Positions 23,793 to 36,800 of a stretch of 64,000 bases of DNA are shown piece by piece. Source of the stretch: Takakia lepidozioides (Eukaryota > Streptophyta > Takakiopsida > Takakiales > Takakiaceae). The stretch is taken from the NCBI GenBank assembly GCA_030704615.1, contig CM060731.1, positions 2,852,001 through 2,916,000 on the forward strand, written 5' to 3'. Position numbers and translations under genes: made by a program. The notes beneath the pieces were generated by a model, which had not been told where the DNA came from, searched no databases, and was given only the letters and a program-made list of their open reading frames with translations. How positions within the stretch are numbered: the first letter of the stretch is position 1; each line of letters begins with the position of its first letter.

Positions 23793-24295
23793 AAACCCGA
23801 ATGATGTGTTCACTCCAATCAAAGAACTGTGCTCATAGGCCCTCGGGCAACTTTATCATCACAAAGCCAACTCATTCTAGGGTATGTGTTTGGATGGTGG
23901 GTTGCAAAATTGATTGGACTATTAGTGTTACGCGGTAGGTAAGCTTAGCTCATTCAGATCGTCTGTCAAATGGCTGACATGGGCACAAGGACATGGTCGG
24001 TTTAAGCCAATGAAGCATGCTTAGTATCAAAGATTTGGTTTGGATGCGAGGCTCCATGTTGATGAAAGATCCATAATTCTGGTCATGTGAAGACTACTAT
24101 GGACTGTGTTTTGGTAATGCCAGCAATGTAAGAGTGAAGATCAGACCAATCCTCTCATTGCAGTACATCTTATACAATGGTTCATTTTTCAGAATCCCTG
24201 CACCTTTGGTCTAGCATGGGTTTTTTATTTGACCGAACACATCATTCGGGTTTGAGCAAAGTTCTTTGATTGCAGCAAACACATCATTCGGGTTC
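23793..24295. mobile_element. Fold-back / MITE-like element with ~42-bp terminal inverted repeats
   Basis: The arm at 23794-23835 (AACCCGAATGATGTGTT ... AATCAAAGAACTGTGCTCA) is repeated in inverse orientation at 24253-24294 with four mismatches in 42 bases. Between them are ~420 non-coding bases. The 17-base AACCCGAATGATGTGTT word occurs a third time at the right end (near 24236-24252). No transposase and no clear target-site duplication were seen, so a non-autonomous element is the likeliest reading. Confidence 0.6.
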
Positions 24296-25548
24296 ATGGG
24301 TGCACTTTATCACCGATGTGAGCACTCCTTTTCATGTGCTGATACATCAAGTTTCATGGAGCTACAATCTGTCAATTCCATCCTTCCTCTTTCTCCCTTG
24401 TATGTTGTCCTTGATGACACATAAGGTCATGGTCAATCATAACTTTACAATCCTTACGACTTGGGTGATTTGGAACCATAAGTTAACATTGTAACACCGA
24501 CAAATCGCAACGTTCAGGGGCCTAGTGCATTTTGCCTCACAGCATAGCAAACTAGGCAAAAAGCATTATGAGTCTAGATTTTCATCCTTGGCCAAGCCCT
24601 CTGCAGTACCCCGTATCCTCAGGAAGCTACCACTTTGCTGCCACAGTTAAACACTTGAAATGTTCCAAGCATCCAGACCCCTTCATCCCTTGCTCATCCT
24701 TACCCTGTACTATGATACCAATCTGATCCAACTGCAGCAAATTTTACTGAAGTCCAAAATTTTATGCTACACAACAAATTTATTCATATGGGATCGGGGC
24801 TTAAATGCAGGGAGACAGTTGATATTACCTGTATTAATGTTATGTCAAGAATGACAGTAGCCATGAGCTCCACAGTAAGCTCTACATGGTTTCTGCAAAC
24901 AGCAGTGACAAGCGCATTATTCAAACAAACGCTTGATATTACTCGAGCATTCTGGCTGTACCTCATGTTTCCACATGTCAGATAAAAAAACATTGGTTAG
25001 TTTGAACTAGAACAGAAGAAGTGACATGGCTAACTTGAGCAGACCACCTGCTGTAAAGTACCCCTCTTAACAACCAGTCACATGTGGGCTTCCTTGTTGC
25101 GGGGTGGCCATAGCAACCAATGTGGCAGTGCAAACTCAATTGCCCTCCTGCTGCACTTGGGTGGACCACCTTGCAAATCCCCCAACATAGGGATTCCACT
25201 CCAAGACAAGCTCCAGTGTAGCCAGAACAAGCTTATCTTGCAGACAAAATGGCCAGCATGTGTAGGATCACCTATCACATTCGTTGGTAGTTCCCTGCTT
25301 GGCCATCGTTACTTCGAATGCATGAAGCTTGAGGAAACAGAGATGAAATGTACGGACAGAGTTCATAGGATTGACACTTCTTGCACAGTACGTACAATCT
25401 GCTTCTGTGGCTGGTGAAGAAATTGTCAAGGAAAATTGGTCGGCATCAATGATGGTTATAAATCTGAAGTGGCTCAGGAATTTGGGGTAGGCTTGGTTGT
25501 GAAAACGTTCTGCAACACAGCCAGCTGCATACCCTCTGCAGTCAGCGC
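24296..25548. other. Intergenic / 3' region of the coiled-coil gene
   Basis: No domain was recognised in any frame. The part nearest 25548 is probably the 3' untranslated region of the minus-strand coiled-coil gene. Confidence 0.4.
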
Positions 25549-28500
25549 TCAGCTGGCCTGTGCAAAATAAGTTCAAACAAAACTGGGAAATGCAAAGACG
25601 TTCAGCATGCTAATCCAAGAAAATGAAGATGGGGGATCAAGTTAACCATGGCAAAGAGTGGCAAGTGTCAATATACCTTGTGTTGCAAATCATTGACTTT
25701 AGAGTCGCTCTCCTGCTTTTGTTCCATAGCACGTACCATTGCAACCTCCATCCATCGATTCTCTGCCTCAACCTGCCAGTCCTTCAATTCAGATCCTGAC
25801 ATCTATTGACCCTCACCATGCAACATGACGGAGCCACTGCTGGCATCTTGGAGAGGCAAGCAGGGAGAAGAAAAGAAACTCTATTAACGTTGGTTAGGAA
25901 GGTGTTTTTGCGAGAGAAGGAAGAGGTGTGCTGCACACCTGTGCCAAGGCCATGACACGCTGTCGTTCAACTTCCAGTTGTTGCCGAAGAAAAGCTTGCT
26001 CCTGATTGCCCAAGCCAGCCAATCTTTCCATTTAAAATGGTCTATGCTTTGACATCTTCCCCAAATAAGTAGAGAGGCTGATCTTGTTTTGGGCCTGTGC
26101 CCTCGAGTTCGCAAGAACGCAGAGTTTAAAAGTGGATGCGGATGAAAGTGGGTGGCAACCACTAGTTCATCTATTTGAAACTGTCCATGGGCTTAGAGCT
26201 AAGCTCCACATTTTCATTTATTATCATGTCTAGACTGGGAGAGTCCTGGTCATACTCCTTGATTCCAATACATTGGAGAGCAAAAAACAGCTCATATTGA
26301 ATATCAACTGGGCTTGGAGTTGTTCCACTCTGGTCCATAACCTTAGCAGTCCACAACCATCACCCTCAATGTCTGGCTCCTCGAGAAAAATCCTTTCTGA
26401 AAGACCTTTCTCATCCATCTAGTAAGACACGGATTCATCCCTTGACACCAAAGAGGAATTTGCAAAATTGAACTGCTGTGCTAGTGGCTCACCCAGAAAC
26501 TAAGAGCCAATGAAAATTACTTTGACTTAGAAAAAGAAGGTAACAGAAGGAAACAAGGGTGGCAGAAGCTGCATACCTTGCGTACGTGATCCAGCCAAGC
26601 AACATCAACAAGCCATTTTTGTTGGCGTCGGCCAGGTGATGCTGGAGGAACCACTGAAAGGGACAAGTGGTCACAGTCACCTGGCATCAAGGTTTCATCA
26701 CGGGTTTGACTCAGCCAAGTGCTGGAGCTGCTGCCCACACTGTTGCGTACACCCATGCTGCCATGAACCCAACGTACAAGTTTTGATTAAATGCTGTCAG
26801 TTGTCAGCTCCCTTCCCTTTTTAAGGGTCATGCACCAGTTTTGGACATGCCCTTCTGTATCTAAAGGATTAGGAGTCTGCAAGAATGCTCCTATACTTCA
26901 CATCTGCTCCTGAAGCATGTTCATTGCTTTTGATGAAAAGGGCTCACTAGCCAGTGGAGCCAAAACGCAGGCACAACCATTGTCTGGGGTTGGACTAACA
27001 TGTTTGTAGCTGTAAAGGTTCTGCAAACTCTATGAGCCTACAGAATCCTTGTCAGAATTAATCTTATGAACCTAATTCCTTGGCACTTAATGCTTTCTAA
27101 TCTCTTTTAGTTCTTCAAATACCATCCAACAGATGGCCCAGCGGTTGAGGTACAAGGCCACCCTTGGAGTCCTTGGGGGAAGCTTTTGGCAACCATGTTG
27201 GGGCAGTTAAAGCAGTAAGAAGGTGTCCCCTTCTGAACAAAGGTATAGCCGTTTGGGGTGAGGAGACACCATAATTTCCATTTGCACTACAAGGAGTCCA
27301 TCTTAGTTTGTTTAAAAAAAAATTGAAACCCTCAACTCAAACTTAATCGCCACAGCCACTCATACATGCAGGGAGCAAACACCCACTGACAAAGTTCTTC
27401 AATGAACAAAGGTCTGAATTGAGTGCACCTGCTTGTGATGAGGAGACATTACGTAGACATAGACAATATAGAGGAGAGAATGAGGAAGCAGTCAAGCAGC
27501 AAAGTTGTACTAACCTGCTAGGGTTCTCAAGTTCCCAACATTGCTCCTGTTGCATTCCAGTAGCAGGGAGAGACATACTTCTGTCTACTACCCGTGACGA
27601 GGCTTTTGTTTTAACCTGCAGACTTCCTGATCCACCATCCCACAACCCCCAATCCTTTGATAAGCATGGTGAAGAAGGTCTTTTGTCCTGCCTGGCTGCT
27701 AAACTTGGCCGCCCCTTCCCTTCTTTATCTAGCTGAATCAGAGCTGCCTCAACCCCTGCAGCCTTTTTCAACTCCCGGACAGAGAGTGCTACTTCCACAA
27801 TCTTGCGCTTTCTCTCTGCTTCTTCCAGTTTCTGTTGGAGGTCAAGGATGTAACGATCCACCTCTTCCAGATGCGATGCATGCACCTTCACCATGTCTCC
27901 TTTCTTGTGGTGCTCGATGACTTTTCCCCTGTTGTTCAGCTCACTATGCTTTAGCAACCACTCTAGTTCTCGAACTGAACCTTGCAAAAGGGCAGCATCT
28001 TCCCGTTCTGCTTCCAGCTGCTGGAGCACATGGTCCTTTTCATGAATGAGTGCTTGTTCTTTGCGCTGCCACTCCTGCTGCCACTGTTGCTCTTGCATGG
28101 TTATCGTCTCTTGTTGCTCTTTGGCCCAAGCTCTCTCTCTCCTTTCCCATTCTGCTTCCTTTTCTACCCTGGCCTTCACCAATTGTGTCTCCTTGGCACC
28201 CAGCTCCTCCCGAAGGGTCTCAATGGCATTCATTGCATCAGATATCTGTTTCTCAAAGGTAGCTACCCGTCCCACAGCTGCTTGCCATTCCACTGCCCTC
28301 CAACTGCCCCCATGGCCCCGATTCACAGATTCCATCATGGACCTTTCTATACCAAGTTCCTCCAGGAGTGTCTTGTTCTCTTCCTTCAGCTTCTGACCTT
28401 CAGCATCTGCAATTCCCTTTGCTTGCCGCTCTTGATCAAGTGCCTCAGATAGAATATCTTTTTCCTGCATACAAGCAGATATTGTATTGGATAACTTAAG

Positions 28501-31287
28501 TTCCCTCGCTTGAGCTTCAGTCGTGCACATCATCTGCTGGTCCTCTAGTTGGCTCACCTCCTCCTTCATAGTGGCCATGTCCTCATCCTTCTGCCTAACT
28601 AAGGCTTTCATGTCATTCAGCTCCTGTGTCATGGCATCTATCTCATTTTGCCAGCTCTCTTCCTTCTGTCTCATCTCAGCCACCATCCTTCGCTTTCCAA
28701 CGAAATGCAACTCCATCACCTCCTCTCTCTCCTTGCGTTCTTTCTCAACCTCTCTATCGATACTTTGAACTTCATCCCTGAATTTCTGCATGGTCACTTC
28801 CATTTCATGTTCCCTTGCATGAAGCTGACCTTTCAGCATCTCCACATCAGCAGTCTTTAAAGAAAGAGCCGTCTCCATGTGCTTTCTCTCTGTTTCTAGC
28901 TGTTTTTGCTTGATCAAAAATTCAGTCCTTAACTTATCCATCTCACATCTCGTCTCTGACACTTCTACTTCGAGTTCTTTCCATTGCAGCTTGAGTTTGT
29001 CTGCGTCCCATTTTAGCCCCTTGCCTTGCAATTCATGACTCACTCTACTATCATCTGCATCCATCTCCGTTGTAAATCTTTCAATATTGGTGCAGCTCTC
29101 GCCCTCACTTTCTTCTGACATCTTCCCTGCTTGCATAATGAAACTTTCACAAGAAATACTAGTTTGTGGGCAGAGTTCCTTCCATATGTCAAGCCGTGTT
29201 ACAGGGTCAGTTGCCATTTCTTTGTTGGCATACAGAAGTTGTTGCATTTCTTCCAGCCGCCGCTTGGTTTCTGCCAAAGTAAGATTGAGCTCCTGATGCT
29301 GCTTCTGGAGAGAGACCAACTCCTGGTCTTTGGTCTCCAAAATGGATGCCCACTTGGCCACCTGTGCCTCGAGCCAGTCCTCACGTGATGAGACCATAGC
29401 CTCCCACCCGGCCTTCTCATCAGCACATTCCTTGCGGTATGCATTCAATTCCTGCTCCCAGACCTTCTGCGCTTGCAAGATTTCAGATTCTCTTTTCTTG
29501 TACTTCGTCTCCCACTGCGCCAGATCTGACTCCAAATGACTGCATCTTGTGACCAAGTTCTCCTCTCTCTCTGCCCACATTACCTCAATCTCTCTTTCCC
29601 TCTCCCTTGATCTCCTTAGAAGCAAGTTCAGCTTCTCCTCCAACTTATCCCTCTCAGCTTCCACAAGATCGCGCTGTGCTTTCCAGCGAGTAGATTGCTC
29701 AGTTTCACATGTTCGAGACCTCTTCTCACTTGTCTTCTTTGTATGGGTCCTCTGTAGCTCCTTGTCCAGATCCTTCAGTAAAGATCTTAGTCTGGTAGGG
29801 GCATCCAGTTCTCCATCCTCTTCTTTAGATAGTTTTTCCCGCAGCTTCATCAGAAAGTTCACCAACTTTTTCCACTTTTCCTCGCTCTCATTCCGCAGTT
29901 TCTTTTCCTCCCTCCACATCTCTAACATCCCATCAACTTCACACCGTGATTCTTTACGTCGCTCTTGCTCAACCACAAGGGCAGCCTCTGCCCCTCTTTG
30001 CACACCTAATATTCTGCTCACCTCCTTCTCCAGGGCAAGGGTTCGACTTTCCAGTTGACGCTCCCGCTCATGCCATCTTCGCTGCTCCTGCTGGAGGGTA
30101 CTTTCTACCTCTTCCTTGGCGTGCAGGGTAGACTCCAAAACCTGCCGGTCTCGATCAGCTCGCTCATCAGCCTCTTTCAGCATGTCCTCAAAGGCAAGTA
30201 AGAGGGCCTTATGTGGGCTAACCATGGCTTGCCGCCTTCTATCTGCAGCCACCAGCAGATTCCCATGTTTCTTCCTGAGAACATCTTCTCTCTCTATTAA
30301 CAGCTCGTCATCACCTTCGTGCAGTTCAACAAGCATTCCCTGGACTATGTCATCCATTTCATCCTGCTTCTTCTGAAGTGCATACTCCTTCTCAGCAAGG
30401 GCCACTTTGAGCTCCTCCTCCAACCGTCGCACCTTCCCCTGCAAAAGCCCAACCTCTTCTTCAAGCTGCACATCCCGTCGTTCCATTTCAAACTCACGCT
30501 CACGCCAGTCCATCTCATGGGCCTCCTCATCAGCCCGTAAACTCAACCACATCTCTTCCATAACACCTTCAAACTCCACCTCATCCTCCACCTTTTCAAC
30601 CACATGCTCCACCCTTTCCCTTCCAAGCCTTGCCTCCAATTCTCTCTCCTTAGCTGCAAGGTTTCTCAATTGTCCGAGAAGAAACCCTGAGACTTTGATC
30701 TCTCTTTTTGTTTCATCTGTTGATGGCCTGGCACTCAACTTTTTCATCTGTTCCAAGAGGTCTGTTAGCTGGCCTCCGAGCATTTGGGGTTCTTCACTTA
30801 GATTGGAGACATGAAAGCCCAACTGTGTATGCTCCCCTATATTTGGCTTACCTCCTTCCTGCTCTTTCCAACCCTCATCGAAACTAAAGCCCGCTCCATG
30901 CTCCACATCAACAAAACCCTCCATAGCTTCCATCCCTGCAGCTTTAGGAGAACAGCCCACTGGTGATTCAAAGCGTTTGTCCAAACCTCTTGTCAGTTGC
31001 CTGCTACAATCCTCATCTGAAAGGGACTGTACCTTAGTCCTTTCGCTGGAACATGGCATTATATCTCCTGAATGATCACTATCTCTAGCTGCAGCAGTTG
31101 CACTTGTCTCTCGGCCACACCTTGGTTCAGTTTCCAGGTTAGAGTCACAGCTATGTTGAAGATGAAGCAAGTTGCTATGCCGTACTTCTATTAACATAAC
31201 GCCTGCCAGCTCCTCTGAAGCTTCCTCCAAGCTTGTCAGAGGTGCCTGCCTCTCCACACACAAGCTTTTACCCTGGCTTGAATCCAT
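25549..31287 (-). CDS. Large coiled-coil protein, function unknown
   Basis: The main exon 31287-27515 is followed by 26757-26577, 26418-26342, 26023-25939, 25781-25677 and 25557-25549 (TGA). All borders and phases agree, giving about 1,409 residues. After a ~150-residue non-helical head, residues ~180-1,270 are almost unbroken charged heptad-rich sequence (for example LEEEVGLLQGKVRRLEEELK) and so a long coiled coil, perhaps a scaffold or tether. The following ~130 residues are Ser/Pro-rich, and short helical exons close the protein (LAGLGNQEQAFLRQQLEVER). The start ATG at 31287 sits two bases after a strong acceptor, so a 5' leader intron is likely; an in-frame ATG at 31305 would be intronic. 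I do not recognise the family. The small 3' exons are inferred from splice phase only. Confidence 0.65.
27128..27336 (+). mobile_element. Possible tRNA-derived SINE in intron 1 of the coiled-coil gene
   Basis: Starts with ATGGCCCAGCGGTTGAGGTA, which looks like the A box of a tRNA-Leu/Ser-type SINE head, and ends ~200 bases later with GTTTAAAAAAAAA. A convincing B box was not found, so the assignment is tentative. It lies antisense to the host gene. Confidence 0.4.
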
Positions 31288-31804
31288 GCCTGAGCACAGT
31301 TTCACAAACAGATGTCCACCAGTACGTTATCAATTCCACTTTAGATGTCCTTTACTTCGGCTGGACTGAAGTTGACAAGAAGAAAAAGATGCATGGCATG
31401 GCTAAATGGCCCGGAAAACTGACCGTACCTGCAAGCTGCCGGTTGGAATGCTGGCTCAACCAAATTACTTAACTGTAAAGTGGGGATAGACTGCACTTCT
31501 ATGACTGCAGCTAGATTAGGACAGGGGCCCTTGCAAAGCCAGTATAAGTTATCAACCAAAGGATAACATGATTTTGTGCACACAAACCAAAGTTAACTGC
31601 TCGTCCGATTAACATCTCCCACTATGCTGCATGTCTCACAAGCGCCCAAGCATCAGAAGCATTGTCTCTTTCCCTTTGTTCATGGTAGAACACGTCAATC
31701 ACCTCCTCGCATTGCCGGAGATCGACTGACTGGGACCGGGTAGGATCGTGAAGCTGGTCCAACAAATAACAACAGGTAAAGAAACTAGGTGGTGATACTC
31801 TTAC

Positions 31805-32055
31805 CTGAATTTAATGGGGCAGCTGACAATCACCCCAACCGCTTCTCCGTCCCCCGCCGCCCCCCAGCAACATACATCACTTGAAAGATGGGGGACGCTC
31901 TTCGCGCGCCTTAGCTGCTGGCGGATTCTGGACTGGCCGCTCCAGCCCTGCAACACAGTGCTCATAATAAAGTCTCCGCAATCATGCCAGTCTTTCGTCA
32001 GCTTCATGCAAAGATTCTGATTATCAACGTACATGTCCAGCTGTTCTAACTTCAC
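31805..32055 (-). other. Candidate 5' leader exon with an upstream ORF
   Basis: An 83-codon frame starting MKLEQLDMYVDNQ runs to a strong donor (TTCAG|GTAAGAG) at 31805. If joined to the acceptor at 31290/31289, this frame does not match the coiled-coil frame: it continues RHGFKPG and stops just after the main ATG. It is therefore either a non-coding leader exon containing an overlapping upstream ORF, or part of an isoform I cannot resolve. Confidence 0.4.
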
Positions 32056-33832
32056 ATAACCTCTTCATCCCACGTCTCCATCAGAGTTGGATTCAAATGT
32101 AATCTTCTGTCAGCCCACTCCAGCTGCTTGTTTGCAGTGAATGTTGATTTTACCTCGCATCACATTGAACATAATCTACTTTATCACAATGTCAAGGGTG
32201 TTGAAGCAAATGAGCTCTCTGGATGGGTTGGTCTGTGCTCACGCAGAAGGGAAGAAAACATGCACACGCATAGAAGGGTGGGGGACGCCTAAGGGTATGT
32301 GTGAGAAATTACGGTTAGAAAAGGGAGAAATAAGCTACGAGAGGCAGGTGGTGGACGATATTCCAGTGATTCGCAAACTCAGCATCACTCCTTCAACTCA
32401 GTGCTTCACCCCTCCATGACAAAACCTCTCTCGAATAGGCTTACAAGATGAGACTATGAATGCGCCAAACTCCACCGTGCAGAATATGAAGTTCCTACAA
32501 GACATGAAATGCAGCGAGATAGATGCTAATTGACAGACGCACAGAATGGAGCAGCTACTGACATTTTCGCTTAGTCGACCTCCCACACCCGGCGCAAGAC
32601 GTAAGCGAGTCCGTGTTTACTGATTTACAAATCCACAGATGAGGAGCCTCTTCAACTTCCAAAAAACAAGCTCAGGCTGGACTTGGTGCAAGATGTGAGC
32701 CCGGGTATGGCGACGAAGGAAACCGACTTCAGAGTGTACAGCCCCATGAAAAGCTGACGAGCGAAACAATTTACAGTCCACTGATGCCGAGTTTTTTCAG
32801 CTGTCAACAAAACTCAGATCAATAAGCGAAGTATCGTGGTGACATAGACACCTCCGGTACACAAGCCTGCCAATCGGAGAAGTTCCGAAGATGTAGGTGA
32901 AAAAATGCAAGCTGCTGAAGGATCTCGAGTCCACTGTGCCTACGACCTTGCTACATACGACCTACACACAAGCCTGGTCAGCTTTCAAAAACACGCGCAG
33001 TTTCAAAACCTCCGGCCGTCAGTGAGAATATCTGCCCACGCTTCAATGCCGTCTGTACTCGGGATGTGTTCCTGACACACGCTCACGCCCGCCCTACCAC
33101 AGCCACGGTTGAAGGAGTTGCCGCGCGGGAGAGACGACCCCATCACCGATGATTCTGACCTAACTTCCGTCTACCCCACTTTCCCTTTCTCATGCACGAT
33201 TGTTATTCCAACCCTCCACTAATATTTTTAAAAAGCAATATAAAGCCCTGTAGCCTTTGGTCAACCATCCGATCCCCGTGATTCCTGGAACCAGGCCTCA
33301 CGATAAAAGAATAAACGAATTAATATATGTATAAGGGCGAGATGGATGAAGTATGTTCCATTCACGAGTTCCGTCCACGAGTCGGTGGAGCGGCTAAATA
33401 TGGCTAAACTCTGAGTGTTGACTGTGGACCATTTAATGGGTTTGGATTTTAGCACTCATTGAGAGCCTTTATTTTTTAATAAAGTGGCCTTTAGCCGAAG
33501 TTTGGATTATAGCGGTTAATGGTGCTGGCAGCTTACGAATGAACTTACTTGTCATCCATGATGCGCTACGACATCCATCCTTCACATATCCATCCATGCA
33601 TGTGACTCATTCCGTGGATGAATGACTTGAGCTATTGACAGATGGATGAGTGGCAGACAGATGGATGATCTTGATGTATGACGGATACGTGCGAGTGTCT
33701 TGGGAAGCAGGTGTGTGAAGAAAGAGAAATGTATCGATCTCCATTAAATGGATCATGAAGATGTAGGAACAAATTTGGTATCATTCAACCTCGAAAGGAT
33801 TTTTGAAACAAGCTAGGATGCTCTGCACCATC
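32056..33832. other. Intergenic region between PTOX 3' end and the coiled-coil gene
   Basis: No gene was recognised. The left part should hold the promoter of the coiled-coil gene. The right part has repeated GATGGATGA / CATCCAT words (33550-33672), also seen upstream of the kinase gene. Confidence 0.4.
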
Positions 33833-36800
33833 TCATTGAGGCAGATCTTGCAACTGGACTGGGGATCCTTGCCTCCGGGCGCGGTCAGCAAATGAGCTAG
33901 CTGTTGTTGCACACTCGAGGAGTCCTGCACACTCGGCAGGAGGCAACAAACATCCATCTTCTTGCTTGATGGTGTCTAAATCATTTGGGCTTTGACTTGG
34001 GGCGAACATGGCACTGTGTGGGGACCGCAAGTTCCCACGGGTCTGACATGCCAGCATGGTCTTGCAATGCTGCGCTTCATCCTCTCGAATGTTCACAAAC
34101 ACGTCGTACAGATTATCTGCCCTCCACCCACACCCCTTGCAAGCATCACAGCCTGCTCTGGAAGCTCTGATCCTAAACTGATATCTTAGAAGAATGAGAA
34201 GTCCGGGGAGGAGAAAAAGAGTCCCTTACCCACTTTTGGCCGCCTTGAGTTGGGCATGCGGTCCGTTTGAAACTCATCTGTCACATCAAAAGAAAAACTG
34301 AGCATTTGTTTGATGCACAACATCCTCACCGTATCACTGCATTAAGTGAATAAGTAACATGTCGTGGTCTCCACCAAGCAAGAGGACTCACCAAACATGT
34401 ACAAATCTCCTTCTGTGTAGTACTGCACTGCAACTTCCGGTGCAGGTAATTTCTTCAGTTCCTCTGTGGTCAAATTAGGATCTAGGCGTCAGTAACAGTA
34501 CCAACAAAGAAGAAAAAGCATCATCACCAGGGATGCATTTCCACAGAAGCCCCTGACCTTTATTTGCTAGACTGAATAATACTGGACAGTGGTGGGGTAT
34601 GTCCCCACAGGAGAGGTGGCACGAGAATTCAGCTGCACACGAACAAGAATATGAACTCTTGCAGGATGCAAATGGTCTTGTAAGTTCATACTCGAGTGCT
34701 ACGTGAGACTGCACCCTACACTTCCCACAAAGAACTGGGGGCCCAGAAAAGCCAGAACCAGGTCTTCCTGGTAAGATACTGTCCAGAGTGCGCACCACCA
34801 GAGCACTCAATGACCTTTCCAGTGAGTACAATTGGGAACCATTCCTCAAGATGCACAACACAAAATGTAGCATGGTTGAGTCTCTGGTTGCAGTTCATAT
34901 TCTTGGAACCTGGTTTGAATACTGTCAACGAAAAAGTATCCCACCTCCATGTAGCTTGATAAATTCGTCGTAAGTATGGAAGGCATGCTTCTCCACACAT
35001 TCTGAGAAGTGATCTGCAATCATATGCATCAGAAATAGCCCTGCCTCAGAGACAATCCTGCTTCATGTGTGCATATGGCTATTTATTGGCTTTAAAATAG
35101 ATTTAAATTCAATTAAATTGTAAAATGGCTTGAGGGAGGAGCGCGTCGGGGGGGAGGCAAATGATTTATTCGTCTGCTGTGTCTCCGCACATGTGTCGCA
35201 CACATGTTCAAGCACATGCGGGCAAAAGAGGGGCTTCAACCACATCCGTTCAATGGGTGCTATAGCCGTGCACGCATTGCAAGATTTCTTTTTTCGCATT
35301 GAAGAGAGAGAGAAACTTGTGGGTTGGTTCTGGTTGCCTTCTCATCAAGAAAACCTGTCTTTAGTCTTCCTTGCATATGAGGGAGGTGGGCTTCAACTTC
35401 GAAATCTGAGGTTCAGGGACAAGGCTTGGTCTTGGCTTTGGACCTCAAAATCCTGTGGGTGGCAGTTGGACTCCCTACCACCTAGAAGCAGTACTGATTC
35501 AGCCCACCCTGGTACATGAGACTCACTCCAAAATTGCCCAACGACAATCTGGTGAAGGGCATGTGGATACAAGCTGGACTGATCATCGTCAAAACACAAT
35601 GCTGATTTCAGCACTGCTGATGTAGTCATTTGCCCACAATTGCTAAAGAGAATGTACTCATGAGATGTTGTTTGCCACAACTGCTAAAGAGAAAGAGATT
35701 GTACTCATAAGACGTTGTTTGCCGTAGCCTTGTGGCCATTGACCCCGCGCCCAGTTTGAGCGGGAACAAAAGGGACAGAACCTACCTCTGTCAGGGGCTG
35801 ACGTTGGTAGTAAGACTTACCTCCATATAAAGAATTAATCCGGGTTTTCCAGATATCCTCTAGAAATCCCTTCACACAAGCATCAATCTGCTGTGTGTGA
35901 TTTGCCCAAAAACTAGGCCTCAGGAGGGCCTGGGCTTTTGGCTCAGCCTCGAGACTTTCAAAGTTGGTAAACAGGGGTACAGGCACAATTCCCTTAATAG
36001 ATTTGAAGAGAGCGTCTCTTTGGTGAGAGAACCCCGGACAGTGTATCAGAAAATGAATACTGTCTTCAGATTGCCCACACAACGGGCAATTGCACTCTCC
36101 CTTTCCTCTCTGCTTCTGTTTGCTGTTCAAAGGTAGGCTTCCTGCCCTGAGTTTAAATTTCAGTCTAGTGCCGAGAGTGGGTAGACCCTTGAGGTCATCC
36201 AAGATGTCCTCCCCCATGTCACAGACTGGAAACAAGTTCAGGGAAGTTTTCCGCCTAACTTCATTTTCATCAGACAATCTCATGGCAACAGACATGGCTG
36301 AGGACACTACAGCCTCTAAGTCAGATTTATCCAGCAGGGTCAAGACTTGCGGATCCAGGTCCAGGTCCTTGAGGATCTCTTCTACTCTCTTCTGCCAGGA
36401 CTTAGCCTGTTTGACAGGGCGGTCCTGTTTCCAAGATATAGAGTCGATTAATTTAGGATATCTGGTGTTGGGCATATGTTGCAGCTGACCCCACCATCTG
36501 ACCTTGAATTCATCTCGTCGGGAGCTTAAGGACGGAATGCCAAACTCACCCCGAACAGCCACATTGGCTGTTTTGGAGCATGCTGACATACACTCCTTAA
36601 GCACCCCCACTTGAATGGATTCTAGAGACTTAGCCTGGTTGGAGTTATCAACCCATATAGCAGATCCGTACTCCAAGGCAGGTCTAATAACGCGACAAAG
36701 CATGGTTTTCTTAACCTCAGAGTTGACCCCTCTGCAGTGGAAAAATTTAGTGAGCCCCAGAGCTTTGCCCTTGCCAGTTTGAACAACTTTCCGGATATGT

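Noticed and set aside
25268-25576. Further exon of the coiled-coil gene
   Set aside because: Its frame does not match the phase of the preceding exon; the phase-correct reading stops after two residues at 25549.
27419-31369. Many plus-strand frames opposite the coiled-coil exon
   Set aside because: They are shadows of the Glu/Lys/Leu-rich minus-strand coding sequence.
32141-32419. Plus-strand 92-codon frame
   Set aside because: No domain or splice context; lies in the presumed upstream region of the coiled-coil gene.
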